From NCBI GenBank assembly GCA_025934495.1, contig JAICXY010000006.1, forward strand, positions 1 through 62,617: a DNA stretch of 62,617 bases, read 5' to 3'. A program made the translations under genes and the position numbers. The stretch is from Candidatus Nitrosocosmicus sp. GTDB taxonomy: Archaea > Thermoproteota > Nitrososphaeria > Nitrososphaerales > Nitrososphaeraceae. Within the stretch, counting starts at the first letter, position 1; every line of letters begins with the position of its first letter. Below are positions 46,541-56,154 of the stretch, piece after piece. Below the pieces are notes generated by a model. That model made no database searches. It was given only the letters and a program-made list of their open reading frames with translations, and was not told where the DNA came from.

Positions 46541-47218
46541 GGCTCTTAACTTAACGTATTATCTGTTTATTATGTTTGCTAATGAAAAGATTAAACCACT
46601 TTCTTACATGTTTTAATTTACATTTCTTTATTCTACATGGAAAGTAATCGTCAAACCCTTCCGTTCTATCCTTGATGTATTGGATTGTTTTATCTCTCTC
46701 TATATGATGCTTTTCTCTAATGGAATTAAGATGATGTCTTTGTTTTACAAATGTACATGCTTGCGGTGGATACCAAGTTTCCACCACCGTCTGTTGAGAC
46801 AGGGTACTTGCCATGGATATTTATCAGTGATGCAATAAAACGCTCGGCTACAATAAGCATTGTTTTATCAAAGGATATATCAATATGAAGGATTTGCTTA
46901 TTCTTTGGTTCAATTGCAACCCACAACCAGAAATATTGAGAACCAATTCTAATCAATGTTTCAACTATAATAAATTCATCAATCTTTTTTCTCTTGGTTA
47001 AAAGTTTCTTTGGTCTGTATTTCTGAATCCATTTCCATATTGATATATGGCTTCTGCGAACAAGCCTTTGTAATGCTTTTGCAGTATTTCTATAGGAAAG
47101 ACCATCAAGAAAATAGAGATACAAAGAATAAGCAATACATTGGTTTGGTTCTCTTTCTTTGATATTTCAATAGGGTATAACAAGTTTTCAGATATAGCGT
47201 TTCCTTAAGTTAACAGGA
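46541..47218 (-). mobile_element. IS6-like element relic, second copy
   Basis: Same family as the copy at 43.8 kb: left end GGCTCTTAACTTAAC and right end CCTTAAGTTAACAGG. The transposase is split by shifts into MYLYFLDGLSYRNTAKALQRLVRRSHISIWKWIQKYRPKK...FWLWVAIEPKNKQILHIDIS (46726-47124) and a DDE part with WYPPQACTFVKQRHHLNS and IQYIKDRTEGFDDYFPC (46551-46814). No clear target duplication. Confidence 0.75.
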
Positions 47219-47379
47219 CGTATCCTAGTTATTTTTTTTATTTTTAAAGCTATAATATATTTCTCCTGTTAAGAATTGTTTTTATCTGACATGTCCAGAT
47301 TTGATTTAATATTATTATAAAAAAAATAAAATAAAAAAAGTATTTGGCTATATTCAGAATGTTTCTTTATGTATTTTGA

Positions 47380-47709
47380 TTATTGATTGTTTGCTGCTGC
47401 ATTACCGCCGCCATTGATGTTTGCACAGACTCCAAGATTATTACCTGAAGTAGAAATTGGGGAATTTGCACCGGCTGTTAGAACTGTTGAATGTTGATGT
47501 TGGTTACATCCTTGATGAATACTCTGGTGTATGCTAGAGTGTTTGCCGTGGTGGTGATGATGTGAGAAGAAGTGATGATGATGATGATGGTGATGTCTGT
47601 GTGCAAAGGCATTGTCTGCGCTAGATACGATTGTACCTGCTATCATTATTGCTGAAAGTGCTACTACTACTAAAGCTATTGATGCTTGTTTTTTAGTTAT
47701 AGTTGTCAT
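47380..47709 (-). CDS. Small secreted His-rich protein (paralogue 1)
   Basis: A 109-residue protein. Residues 1-35 are a signal peptide (TKKQASIALVVVALSAIMIAGTIV, cleavage likely after NAFA). A His-rich region follows, with eight consecutive His, a further HHHHH and scattered HQ pairs. The C-terminus is STVLTAGANSPIS, two Cys (one in GVC) and NINGGGNAAANN. The second copy at 55867 keeps the signal, the central Ser/Gln/His part and the C-terminus but lacks the long His runs. A metal-binding role (Cu, Ni, Zn) is inferred from composition. Its 90-bp upstream region matches that of the paralogue. Confidence 0.75.
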   Translation of the reverse strand: MTTITKKQASIALVVVALSAIMIAGTIVSSADNAFAHRHHHHHHHHFFSHHHHHGKHSSIHQSIHQGCNQHQHSTVLTAGANSPISTSGNNLGVCANINGGGNAAANNQ

Positions 47710-47799
47710 ATAGTAATTGTTATTACAAAATAAATAGTATATTTGTAGTATTTCACTTTTAAGCAGAATGTTTTCCTATTTATTTATACTATAATTTAA
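47710..47799 (-). promoter_or_regulatory. Duplicated promoter/leader of the His-rich gene
   Basis: On the reverse strand TTAAATTATAGTATAAAT begins 90 bases and ATACTACAAATATAC about 41 bases before the ATG. Both blocks recur at the same spacing from each other upstream of the paralogue at 55781-55866. They could be operator plus BRE/TATA elements. Confidence 0.65.
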
Positions 47800-47863
47800 T
47801 CCTAAAAAGTTTATAGAATCTTATTTTATGATGATATTACCTAAAGAGATTATCTATTTGAAT

Positions 47864-49075
47864 CCGGGTCATAATTCATTTTAATAATATTGCATAACAG
47901 CTTTAATTCTCCATAGAATAACTGGCTATCAGGTATTTGATTGATCTTATAGAACCTTCCTTTTGAATCTTGTAGTTATAGTAAACAAGTATTTGATAAA
48001 TCAGTATGGATAACAACAGGATACCGTACCTTATCATATATATCCTCTTACAGGTACTGGGTCTATCTTAAATACGATTTTATGTGTTCAATCAACGGTT
48101 CTATAGACGATCTCTTTGAATAGATTAGATTACTTGACCTAAAGCCGATTGATAAAAAAATATCAACCAGTTTCAGTCTTTCTTCCGGTGATGTTTTTCT
48201 ATACCTGTGAACGATATACATACAAACTGAAATCTTTTTTTTGTGCTTACCATACAGTCCCTGATCATTGTATCTGGGTCTGACACCATATAATGATGAA
48301 TTTTCTTTATTGTTTCTGAATGTAAACCGGATACCATATCTGGATAAACAGGTTTGTCAGACACATTGGCTGTAGTAACACATCAGCTACAAGAGGTACT
48401 ATTGTTGAATCAGTACTGTTAGACACTAGATGCAGTTTATATCCAATTATCCAATTATCCAACCTTTGGTATAGCTAAATCCCCCACCATCTGGCATCCG
48501 TGTTAATACCTGAACAAGGTACTATTCCTTCTTTTATTGATGATGCATGCATGCATGCCAAAGATGGACCTTTTGATCTTAAAAGTGCGCTATCTATTGC
48601 AACAACATAAGGTTTGACCAGAACCCTCAAAAACAAACAGATTTCCTATTATCGATATCCTTTCTCTGGCATATATCGTTAGAGAGACAGAGTCTTTAAC
48701 CGTCGGTTAAAGGTGCGTCTGCTGTGCAGATGTAATGATGATGACAATCCACATGCTTTCATTATCCTTTTATTATATGGTGAATCCAAATATAGAAAAT
48801 AATGCAATGATCCATTGGAATCTAGTCTGAACCATATACGAACTATAAAACATTACAATGGTGGTGATATGCGAATACACAAAAGGCCTACCCTTGTGAT
48901 AAGGTTTAACATTATTGCATATCCTATCAATCAACCCAACAAGATATAATAAAATGCTAATTAGGATAGATAGATGATGAATCAAATATTGCTGGTCTTT
49001 TGGATTGTATTTGTTTCAAACAAAATATGATACTCTATAAGACCATCTTTAATTGTTGGTAATTATGACCGGGCC
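47864..49075 (-). mobile_element. IS4-like element relic, full length
   Basis: Terminal inverted repeats CCGGGTCATAATT (47864-47876) and AATTATGACCGGG (49061-49073). Reverse-strand blocks in transposase order: CNNVKPYHKGRPFVYS, SLHLHSRRTFNRRLKTLS, VLVKPYVVAIDSALLRSKG, KEGIVPCSGINTDARW, VSDKPVYPDMVSGLHSETIKKI, a YRKTSPEERLKLV block, and SIEPLIEHIKS near the end. Several frameshifts and stops; inactive. A further C-terminal fragment lies at 34.2-34.6 kb. Confidence 0.8.
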
Positions 49076-49086
49076 TCAAATAGATA

Positions 49087-49737
49087 TTATTTAATAACTT
49101 CACCTTTTGATACAGTTGCTAGGTTGCTAAATACGCCAGTAACGCCATTGGGATATTGGAGGTAGGCATATAATATATAATTACCCGGTGGAAGGTTAGA
49201 TGGCATTACAAAACCACTGTTGCTTCCGCTTGCGTAATGACTAAGGTCTATTGGTGCTCCAAGGGTCATATCATCAGGATTTTCAGGATCAGCATCCTGT
49301 AATTTTGTATCAGGTGAAACAAAAAGGACCTGAGCTAACTTTATAGTTATACTGCTATATTGAATATCCTCCTCATTTATTGGTGCCACTACATATTTTT
49401 GGCCTTCAACTAAATTTACAAAAGGTTGATTTAATCCAAAATCAGGATTTTGCACTTCCAATAGATTTTGGCTATTATTTCCTATCAAAAGGAATTCATA
49501 ATCTAAAGATGAATTTTGGTTATTACTGTTTGTTACATTCACATCAGGAAAAACAATAACATTATTATAAGTTTGAGCATTAACTCTTTCATTTACTAGA
49601 TAAGGCAAAAATACAATGATTGTCCCGAAAATCAGTAGAATCGATACCGTTGTAGAAATTTCATTGTTTTTAGGCATTTTGGATATAAAAGAATAATCTG
49701 TTTGATGAAGGTTATCATCACTTTTCATAAATTGCAT
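49087..49737 (-). CDS. Secreted or membrane-anchored hypothetical protein
   Basis: A 216-residue protein with one hydrophobic segment at about 29-47 and an Asn-rich extracytoplasmic part. The later half (QYSSITIKLAQVLFVSPDTK..., then LPPGNYILYAYLQYPNGVTGVFSNLATV) looks like a beta-sandwich of about 130 residues. No family recognised. The gene ends 12 bp from the end of the IS4-like element; it appears complete. Confidence 0.55.
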   Translation of the reverse strand: MQFMKSDDNLHQTDYSFISKMPKNNEISTTVSILLIFGTIIVFLPYLVNERVNAQTYNNVIVFPDVNVTNSNNQNSSLDYEFLLIGNNSQNLLEVQNPDFGLNQPFVNLVEGQKYVVAPINEEDIQYSSITIKLAQVLFVSPDTKLQDADPENPDDMTLGAPIDLSHYASGSNSGFVMPSNLPPGNYILYAYLQYPNGVTGVFSNLATVSKGEVIK

Positions 49738-50156
49738 ATTATTGATTTACATTTATTAAACTTTGTATTGCCTTTTCTATTTCCAATATTACTTTTAAGT
49801 TATGGTATCTTATGGTTATTTTAATTTTTCAGATCATTATTAAAAAACAATATAATCAAGATAAACTCTTTTGACAGAAGCCGGCTACAAAATACTACGT
49901 TATTTCGAAATTTATCCAAAATTCATTCATATTTTAATTCTAATTCCATCATTTACAACTCAAATTGGTTAGACTAGACCAATATTTCGTCGATTACAAT
50001 TTCTAAACTTAATTAATTTTACAGAATTATGGTAAATTTAGTTTTTCCATTAAATCGGTCATAATTTAAAATCTATTAGAGAGTATAAGGATAAATAGTA
50101 CTCACGCAATGATTAAGAAGGCCATACTTAATGGCATGAGATGCTGTAGGCAATAC
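49738..50156. other. Spacer with a lone IS4-type end
   Basis: About 420 bp without a gene. TCGGTCATAATTTAAAATC at 50056 resembles the IS4-like terminus; nothing else is recognised before the patatin promoter. Confidence 0.45.
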
Positions 50157-50193
50157 TATATTACCCTTAATTGATATTATAAAGGGTAATATA
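50157..50193. promoter_or_regulatory. 12-bp palindrome over the patatin promoter
   Basis: TATATTACCCTT (50157-50168) and AAGGGTAATATA (50182-50193) are a perfect inverted repeat with a 13-base centre holding the TATA-like GATATTATAAA. The ATG follows 21 bases after it. Position over a core promoter fits an operator. Confidence 0.6.
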
Positions 50194-50214
50194 CCTTGCA
50201 TTGTTTATAAAGGT

Positions 50215-51639
50215 ATGACGACATCATCCTACAGATCATCTATTCCCAAAGTCCAAAGAGCTTTAGTATTACAGGGAGGAGGAGCACTTGGGGCTTATCA
50301 GGCTGGTGTTTTCAAATCACTTTATGAAAAAATTAAAAGAAATCAAAGTGGAGATAATAATGAGGTACCAATATTTGATATTATCGCAGGAACCTCTATC
50401 GGTGCTATAAATGGCGCAATACTAGTCAGCTTTTTTCTCGAAAATAAAACTTGGAAAGGTTCTGCAGAAAGACTAGAATCATTTTGGAATTATTTATCTA
50501 TGCCTACACCACAAATATCGGAAGCATCAAAGCTATGGAAAACAGAATATGAGAAAGGAACCCCTCACGTTGCCTCAGAAGAATCGGCAAGAAGATACTA
50601 TTCAGTAAAAGAATTTTCAAAAACCGGTGTAAAAAATGTATTCGGGCCCATTCATCCGCCAAAAGAAGATAATAGATTTTACGATCCTCAAAATCAATGG
50701 CTTTTATTTGATAACCAACCTTTAAGAAAAAGTGTAGAAAAATTTGCTAAATTTCCTATTGCAACTAGCATTGATAGAGAAGAACCAAGGTTACTTGTTA
50801 TTAGTGTTGATGCAGCAGAAGGCACAACAGTTACATTTGACAGCTATGAAAGTGATATTGGAAAGAGAGAAACAGAATATGGGGATTATTTGTCTGGTAA
50901 ATCCATTATTATAAAATACGATGAAGGTATTAATATAAAACATGTAATTGCAAGTTCAACACTACCAGAAGTCTATGCTTATGAAGATATAGATGGACAC
51001 AAGTTTTGGGATGGAGGACTATTAAGCAATACACCGATTAAAGAACTTCTGGATGCACATAAAAGGTTCTGGGAGAAAAGGATTGGCTCTGAAAATCTTG
51101 AAAAATCATTTCGAAGAAAGATAAAAAGTAAAGTAAATCCAATAAATGAGTACAGTAAACATCATGAGGATGAGCAATATGATCCAAGAATTCCCAACTT
51201 GGAGTTATACGTTGTAAATTTATTGGATCCCAAAGAAAATAATGACAAAAATGGCAAAAATATTGTCCCTGAGGATTTTGATGGCGTTAAGGATAGACAT
51301 ATTGATATAGAAATGAGCGATGGCTATGATGCAAAAACAGATGGTCTTTATACGGACTATGTGAATTTAATTGAAAAGTTGATTAGTCTTGGAGATAACG
51401 ATCAAATAATAAAAGAGAAAATTGAAAGAATATTAGATGACAATACTCCAAGACGATTTATTACAGAAGAAATGAAGAAAAATATTGACATACTTAAGAG
51501 CACATTTAAAATAGTCAAAGTAGTTCAAATACAACGTAAAGATGATCGAGATAGTATATCAGGTAAACTTGCAGATTTTACCTCTGAAACAATAAATAAA
51601 TTAATGCAGGATGGATATGAAGATACATTGAGTAAATAA
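50215..51639 (+). CDS. Patatin-like phospholipase
   Basis: A 474-residue patatin-fold lipid acyl hydrolase. The oxyanion loop GGGALGAYQAG is at 21-31, the nucleophile Ser61 in GTSIGAINGA, and the Asp of the dyad in the DGG motif (FWDGGLLSNTPIKELL, about residue 263). The C-terminal third (350-474) is charged and helical, as in DUF3734-containing patatins. No signal peptide. ATG start under a palindromic promoter region; monocistronic. Archaeal lipids are ethers, so the target could be bacterial lipid, a storage ester or an acyl-thioester; not visible from sequence. Confidence 0.9.
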   Translation: MTTSSYRSSIPKVQRALVLQGGGALGAYQAGVFKSLYEKIKRNQSGDNNEVPIFDIIAGTSIGAINGAILVSFFLENKTWKGSAERLESFWNYLSMPTPQISEASKLWKTEYEKGTPHVASEESARRYYSVKEFSKTGVKNVFGPIHPPKEDNRFYDPQNQWLLFDNQPLRKSVEKFAKFPIATSIDREEPRLLVISVDAAEGTTVTFDSYESDIGKRETEYGDYLSGKSIIIKYDEGINIKHVIASSTLPEVYAYEDIDGHKFWDGGLLSNTPIKELLDAHKRFWEKRIGSENLEKSFRRKIKSKVNPINEYSKHHEDEQYDPRIPNLELYVVNLLDPKENNDKNGKNIVPEDFDGVKDRHIDIEMSDGYDAKTDGLYTDYVNLIEKLISLGDNDQIIKEKIERILDDNTPRRFITEEMKKNIDILKSTFKIVKVVQIQRKDDRDSISGKLADFTSETINKLMQDGYEDTLSK

Positions 51640-52131
51640 TAATTTTTTAAATGTACTAGAAAAAAATACTATTTGTTAATAATTACTCCGCCCCCACCCC
51701 AAATGTTTCTAAATTATAACCTCATGCTTTATGGTATTTTATTGAATTATATAAAGCAGAGTTGATCTACTTAAAATCACATTTGTTTTTGAGACTTCAT
51801 TAAAACGAGGTTAATTGCATTAATCAAAATTCTATGTGATATTCGACCGGTTATCACCCTTTGCTAGTGAAGTTTTTGGAGTGGTCTTTATAAAATATAG
51901 GTTATAATTAATATAATCCGTTGATTTTAAAATATGTCTGGCATATTATCAATGTTATTGTTTCTATATAATATAATATAATATAGATGCGAGATGTACC
52001 TCAAAGAGCAGTGTTTATAAAGCCAAAAACATAATTCATTATTAATCATTAACATTTATACATTGAAGAGTATAAATATCAGGTTTCAAACATCCATTAA
52101 ATAAGAAATAAATAAAATGTTTTCGTTTACA
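51640..52131. other. Intergenic AT-rich stretch
   Basis: Holds a TATAATATAATATAATATAG simple repeat (about 51964-51985) and a C-run at 51689-51700. No gene or RNA recognised. Confidence 0.5.
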
Positions 52132-52506
52132 CTATCCAACTTTTACCGCTCTTGAACCACATTTAGGACATGCATCATTTTTGTGTTCATATCCACAGTT
52201 CATACAATAGTATTTAATAGGATTGTATCCAAATCCTTCTGCACCAAGGCCACTACTTTGATTAGCACCTGCTGACATCGACTTGTACAATCCTTTGATT
52301 CCCCCTCTGCCCTGTCTCTTTAACGCAATATGCATTCTATATATATTAAGCAAGGCACAAACAAGCAACAAGGCTCCGAGTGATATAGGAAAGGGTAGGA
52401 TAAAGGAGATAGCTAATCCGATACCTACATATGCGAACAGCCAAGTTAAATAGTTCTTGTTTTGAATAGGATTATTATTATTACGGTCAACATTATTATT
52501 ATCCAT
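52132..52506 (-). CDS. Small membrane protein with C-terminal zinc ribbon
   Basis: A 124-residue protein. An Asn-rich start is followed by two hydrophobic segments (about 19-38 and 42-58), a Gly/Ser linker, and a zinc ribbon CMNCGYEHKNDACPKCGSRAV (about 99-119) on the same side as the N-terminus. Function unknown; this helical-hairpin-plus-ribbon layout is common in archaeal membrane proteins of unknown role. ATG start. Confidence 0.7.
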   Translation of the reverse strand: MDNNNVDRNNNNPIQNKNYLTWLFAYVGIGLAISFILPFPISLGALLLVCALLNIYRMHIALKRQGRGGIKGLYKSMSAGANQSSGLGAEGFGYNPIKYYCMNCGYEHKNDACPKCGSRAVKVG

Positions 52507-53025
52507 TTGTCTACTTACCTCTATAGTAATATAGAGACCTACACTTTCATAAGTTCATTGTATACAATTGATTGCAATGCAATGCATATTAATCCTTTAA
52601 ATAATGTATGTAATTTTGATTTGTTAACTTGTTGTTGTAATTTTAAATGCAATATGATTCATTAAAGGAATATTAAAACATATCTTTTGTAAATAATTCC
52701 GGTGTATAACCATATTTGTCTTTTCTTTTGAAATCTGAAAAAGGGTTCTATATCCAATTGCAAGATCTATTTTAATAATATAAATAAAAACAGGGAATTT
52801 ATTCTTTATACCTTTCTAATTGCTATAAATTTTGATTTGTTAACAGTTCTGTAAATTGTATGCTATGTTTTCATGTAAAATAATTGTGTTTGTTTAGATA
52901 TCGTAACAACTTTATCTTGCTACTCTTAACTATGATGATTAGTTAGCAAGTGGACGATATATCTAATAAAAATCGTGGCAAAGTGATCACTAATATTTTA
53001 CAATAGAATATACCTTTGTGTTTAC
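52507..53025. other. Intergenic stretch, nothing recognised
   Basis: About 520 bp, AT-rich, without a convincing frame or structural RNA. Confidence 0.45.
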
Positions 53026-53842
53026 ACAGATGTTAACTTAAGGAAAAACCTATAGATTTAGAATGACCCTATATTATGAAATCTAGAAATAGAACACCAT
53101 GCTTTGTTGCATAATTTGAAAAACAGTTAATGATATACTCCATTTAGGGGCACGATAATCTAATTTCATTGTTTCCGCCATAATTACATTGATAAACCAT
53201 TAAAAAATAACGATTAAAAGATCATGTAACAAAGCAAAACATCAAAAATTATTGGATATGGATTACATTTGTACTTTTTAGGTTTATCCTTTCGGAACAC
53301 TGTCAACAAAGCATTATCTTTATTATATATAATAAAAATAAGTCATCTTGTATCAATCTGGAACTGATGGCTTCAAAAGTACAAGCCATGGAAATATTAA
53401 AAGAATAATAAAATCAAAGAATACATAATTGATGGAACTGCTATAAAAGTAGGTTCTTCAGGCTTAGTGTGACTTTGGGTTGTTATTGAAAATGAAAAGA
53501 ATGAATTCTTGGATTTGACGTACAAAGGAGAGAAATATGTTTGTATAAATGGGAAAGTTTATCATCGGTTTAATCAAAGGTTATGATAAACATTCGGTTT
53601 TAACAGACGTTGGTAAAACATGGTATTCACCACAAGGCGGTCAGTTTTTAAAACAAAGTAATCATATTCATTTCTCTTTTGAGAAAAGTATCATAGAAAG
53701 GACACTGCAATATGTTAAAGATAGAACAGATATCTAGACGACCATTTTCCATGCAAAAGAAAGAGGTGTAAGATAAAGAACATATTAATTGGTCGAAACT
53801 GTTTGTAGATTACCACAATAAGATTAACTCTTAAGTGGACAG
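53026..53842 (+). mobile_element. IS6-like element relic with nested MITE, third copy
   Basis: Left end TGTTAACTTAAGGAAAAACC (53031) matches the ends at 44.5 and 47.2 kb; the right end CTTAAGTGGACAG (53830) is diverged. Its N-terminal coding part (ATGACC... AATAGAACACCAT) is interrupted at 53100 by a MITE and resumes at about 53240. The C-terminal frame SVLTDVGKTWYSPQGGQFLKQSNHIHFSFEKSIIERTLQYVKDRTDI (53549-53737) is readable. Confidence 0.75.
53101..53235. repeat. MITE-like element, family 1, copy a
   Basis: 135 bp bounded by GCTTTGTTGCATAATT and ATCATGTAACAAAGC, which is the terminal sequence of the IS5-like copies. It interrupts an IS6-like transposase. It matches 58837-58971 in the opposite orientation (AAAAACAGTTAA, GATATACTCCATTTAGGG). 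A CAT at 53098 and 53240 could be the target duplication. Confidence 0.75.
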
Positions 53843-54399
53843 ATTCATTACAACAAATATATGATATTAGATAATCCCATGTATGTACATAACTGTTAAC
53901 ATAAGAAAACCCTGTATCTAAAGTCCATCTAGTTTATGTCTATACCAGAGAAATGGTAAATTATATTCTTAAGAATATTTGAAATTTATACTTTGCTCTT
54001 CATAACTTTACCATATAGAAATATTGCATTGGACATTTTGCCTTTTTAAAATTAAACAAGTATACATCATTAGAAATTAGATAGAAAAAGCATAAATTAC
54101 AAGCAAGATTAGGAAAAAGGAAACAAAATCAAGTCACAGTTTCGACGAAGAGTTATTGATTATTGTAAATACCTTTGAGGAGTTAAACGCAATAATCAAC
54201 CTCGAGGTAAGTAACCCTATTCATAAAGATATCAAAAATCATAATATGCATATTCCAATAATTTCCTTCCAATATTATTGCAGGATAACATAAATTATGT
54301 TTCACCTATAAAGTAAATAGTACTGTAGTTATATGGTCATCAAATGAAGCAGCATATTATTATTTGAAGAAATATCAAAAATCTATTTTAGATTTATTG
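53843..54399. other. Gene-free stretch with a lone IS6-type end
   Basis: CTGTTAACATAAGAAAACCC at 53897 resembles the IS6-like terminus. The remaining about 500 bp show no coding sequence. Confidence 0.45.
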
Positions 54400-54576
54400 T
54401 TAAAGCCGAATACCTGAAGCATACCAATTTCCATGCGGTATTTCATTGAACACTATTATTACCTCCTCTTTTTTTACACCCAGTATTTTTATAATGTCCT
54501 CAGTAAATGCTTCTGCTAATTTGTCCTTTTCTCTTTGGGTTTTTCCACTATACATCTTAACGTTAATTATTGGCAT
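54400..54576 (-). CDS. 4-oxalocrotonate tautomerase-family protein
   Basis: A 58-residue tautomerase. With the start at the ATG at 54576 the mature protein begins PIINVKMYSGKT, giving the N-terminal catalytic proline that the family needs. The rest (QREKDKLAEAFTEDIIKILGV...EVIIVFNEIPHGNWYASGIRL) is the complete beta-alpha-beta unit. A longer frame up to 54624 would add 16 residues and bury the proline, so it is rejected. Substrate unknown. Confidence 0.88.
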   Translation of the reverse strand: MPIINVKMYSGKTQREKDKLAEAFTEDIIKILGVKKEEVIIVFNEIPHGNWYASGIRL

Positions 54577-55071
54577 GATGAATAAATGCAAAGCCATCAA
54601 ATAAGTGTGTCTATAATTTATCAAAAAATTGGAATATTAAATCATTCAATATTAGGGAAAAAACTAGAAAGTCTCTAATGAGCATAATAAAAACATTTCC
54701 CTATTATTTACAAAATATATCAGTTTATATAAATCAATAGCATTACCTTTGGATAAAGTGGCATTCTAAACCAGATTTAACAAAAGGTGATATTTTCAAA
54801 GAATATTGGATTAAATCAATCTAACATAGTATTTAAAAATATATAGTTATACGGTTACTATCGAAACAAACTATAAAAAAATTCTTAAAATTAATGAAGG
54901 GTAATTATTGAAATCAGAAGGTTCTCTATTAGAATAGTAATGAAATTTGATCGCATACAAAAGTTTTCAATGGATTTATTAGCGGTAATCGTTATCTACC
55001 TTCTGAACGATAAAAAGAGAACAAATAGGAAAAAAATGGATCTAACCTATAATACAAAAAGTTTAATTGTT
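54577..55071. other. Gene-free AT-rich stretch
   Basis: About 495 bp with no recognisable gene, lying between the tautomerase gene and a dehydrogenase relic. Confidence 0.45.
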
Positions 55072-55740
55072 TCAACGAACTATTTTAAATATTGCTCCTT
55101 CTGTAAGATCAAATGCTAGTACATATAGATCACATTGTAAGGATTCACTTTAAGTAGGATAATCGCCCCAAAACCTGTTCCAAATATTATTTGTTTAAGA
55201 GAATCTTCACCGTTTGCAACCTTATCTACAAGGGGACCGGCAGAAATCAATAATCCTGTTCTTTGAACATTTAATTTAAATTGGTAAATATGTCCTTTTT
55301 AGCTTCTGCAACAAACATATCATTTTTATATTTATTTCCCAGCTTGCTTGAATTAAGGAATGCGATTTCGGTTGGAACCACTTTATGAAACCATCTAAAT
55401 GGGGGTGGATGATATTTACTTACCTTTTCCACCAAAGTTAACTGAATCGTTTGGATGATGGAATGCAAGATACTTTTCAGCTTGATTTATATTATAGCCA
55501 GTTGGCCATATGCCATCAATTTTGTTGTACCACTATTAAATCCTACATCAACTCAATTGATTTCGTCACCAAATAGTAAACCAATTTATGTACCCCATAG
55601 AATTCTTGATACTGGATTAAAAGCAAGCCCGAAACTATTCCAAGTTCTTTGGTATCAGTATTTAAAATATTGTTATTCATCTAATTTATTTAGAATTACA
55701 TACTCTACTGTTTTTGGTAATATACAACATTTAGTAAAAG
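55072..55740 (-). pseudogene. C-terminal half of a PQQ-type sugar dehydrogenase
   Basis: Across frameshifts the reverse strand reads NSFGLAFNPVSRILWGT, GDEIN, FNSG, KIDGIWPTGYNINQAEKYLAFHHPNDSVNFGGKGK, then an in-frame block with PPFRWFHKVVPTEIAFLNSSKLGNKYKNDMFVAEAKK. After another shift come RTGLLISAGPLVDK, FGTGFGAIIRLKVNPYNVIY and GAIFKIVR before a stop at 55072. This is the order of blocks in soluble glucose/sorbosone-dehydrogenase (GSDH) propeller proteins. The N-terminal half is missing, so it is dead. Confidence 0.7.
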
Positions 55741-55780
55741 AGAGTATATTAAGAAATAATGTTCCATAAATTTATTATGG

Positions 55781-55866
55781 TTAAATTATAGTATAAATTA
55801 ACAGTATAATGTTATACTATAAAGTATTATACTACAAATATACAAGTAATTGTATATAGATACCAA
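55781..55866 (+). promoter_or_regulatory. Duplicated promoter/leader of the second secreted paralogue
   Basis: TTAAATTATAGTATAAAT at 55781 and ATACTACAAATATAC at about 55829 repeat, with the same internal spacing, the two blocks upstream of the gene ending at 47709. Between them the + strand has an extra TATAATGTTATACTATA dyad. Confidence 0.65.
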
Positions 55867-56154
55867 ATGATAACTGTAACTAAAAAACAAGCATCTATAG
55901 TATTAGTAGTAGTAGCATTTGCAGCAATAATGATTACAGGCACTATTGCAGCAGGTTCGGGTAACGCGTATGCCTCACATAAAAAAAATCATACACACCA
56001 AAGCATTAGTCAAAAATGTAAACAATCTCAACATTCTACCCTTGTATCATCTGGTGCGACTTCACCAATTGGTCTATCAGGCAATAACGCAGGTCTCTGT
56101 GTAAACTTGAACGGTGGTGGTAATGCAGCAGCATCTGACCAAGGTCACCATTAA
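55867..56154 (+). CDS. Small secreted protein (paralogue 2)
   Basis: A 95-residue protein, paralogous to the one at 47380-47709. The signal peptide MITVTKKQASIVLVVVAFAAIMITGTIA is nearly the same, followed by ASHKKNHTHQSISQKCKQSQHSTLVSSGATSPIGLSGNNAGLCVNLNGGGNAAA. The poly-His runs of paralogue 1 are absent. Two Cys (KCKQ and LCVN) align in both copies and could form a disulphide. Function unknown; a metal-binding or surface role is a guess. ATG start; T-rich tract at 56195-56212 may terminate it. Confidence 0.7.
   Translation: MITVTKKQASIVLVVVAFAAIMITGTIAAGSGNAYASHKKNHTHQSISQKCKQSQHSTLVSSGATSPIGLSGNNAGLCVNLNGGGNAAASDQGHH

Noticed and set aside
54577-54624. Longer tautomerase start
   Set aside because: The extension would remove the N-terminal catalytic proline.
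55455-55769. 104-residue plus-strand open frame
   Set aside because: It lies antisense over the sugar-dehydrogenase relic, whose reverse-strand blocks explain the sequence.
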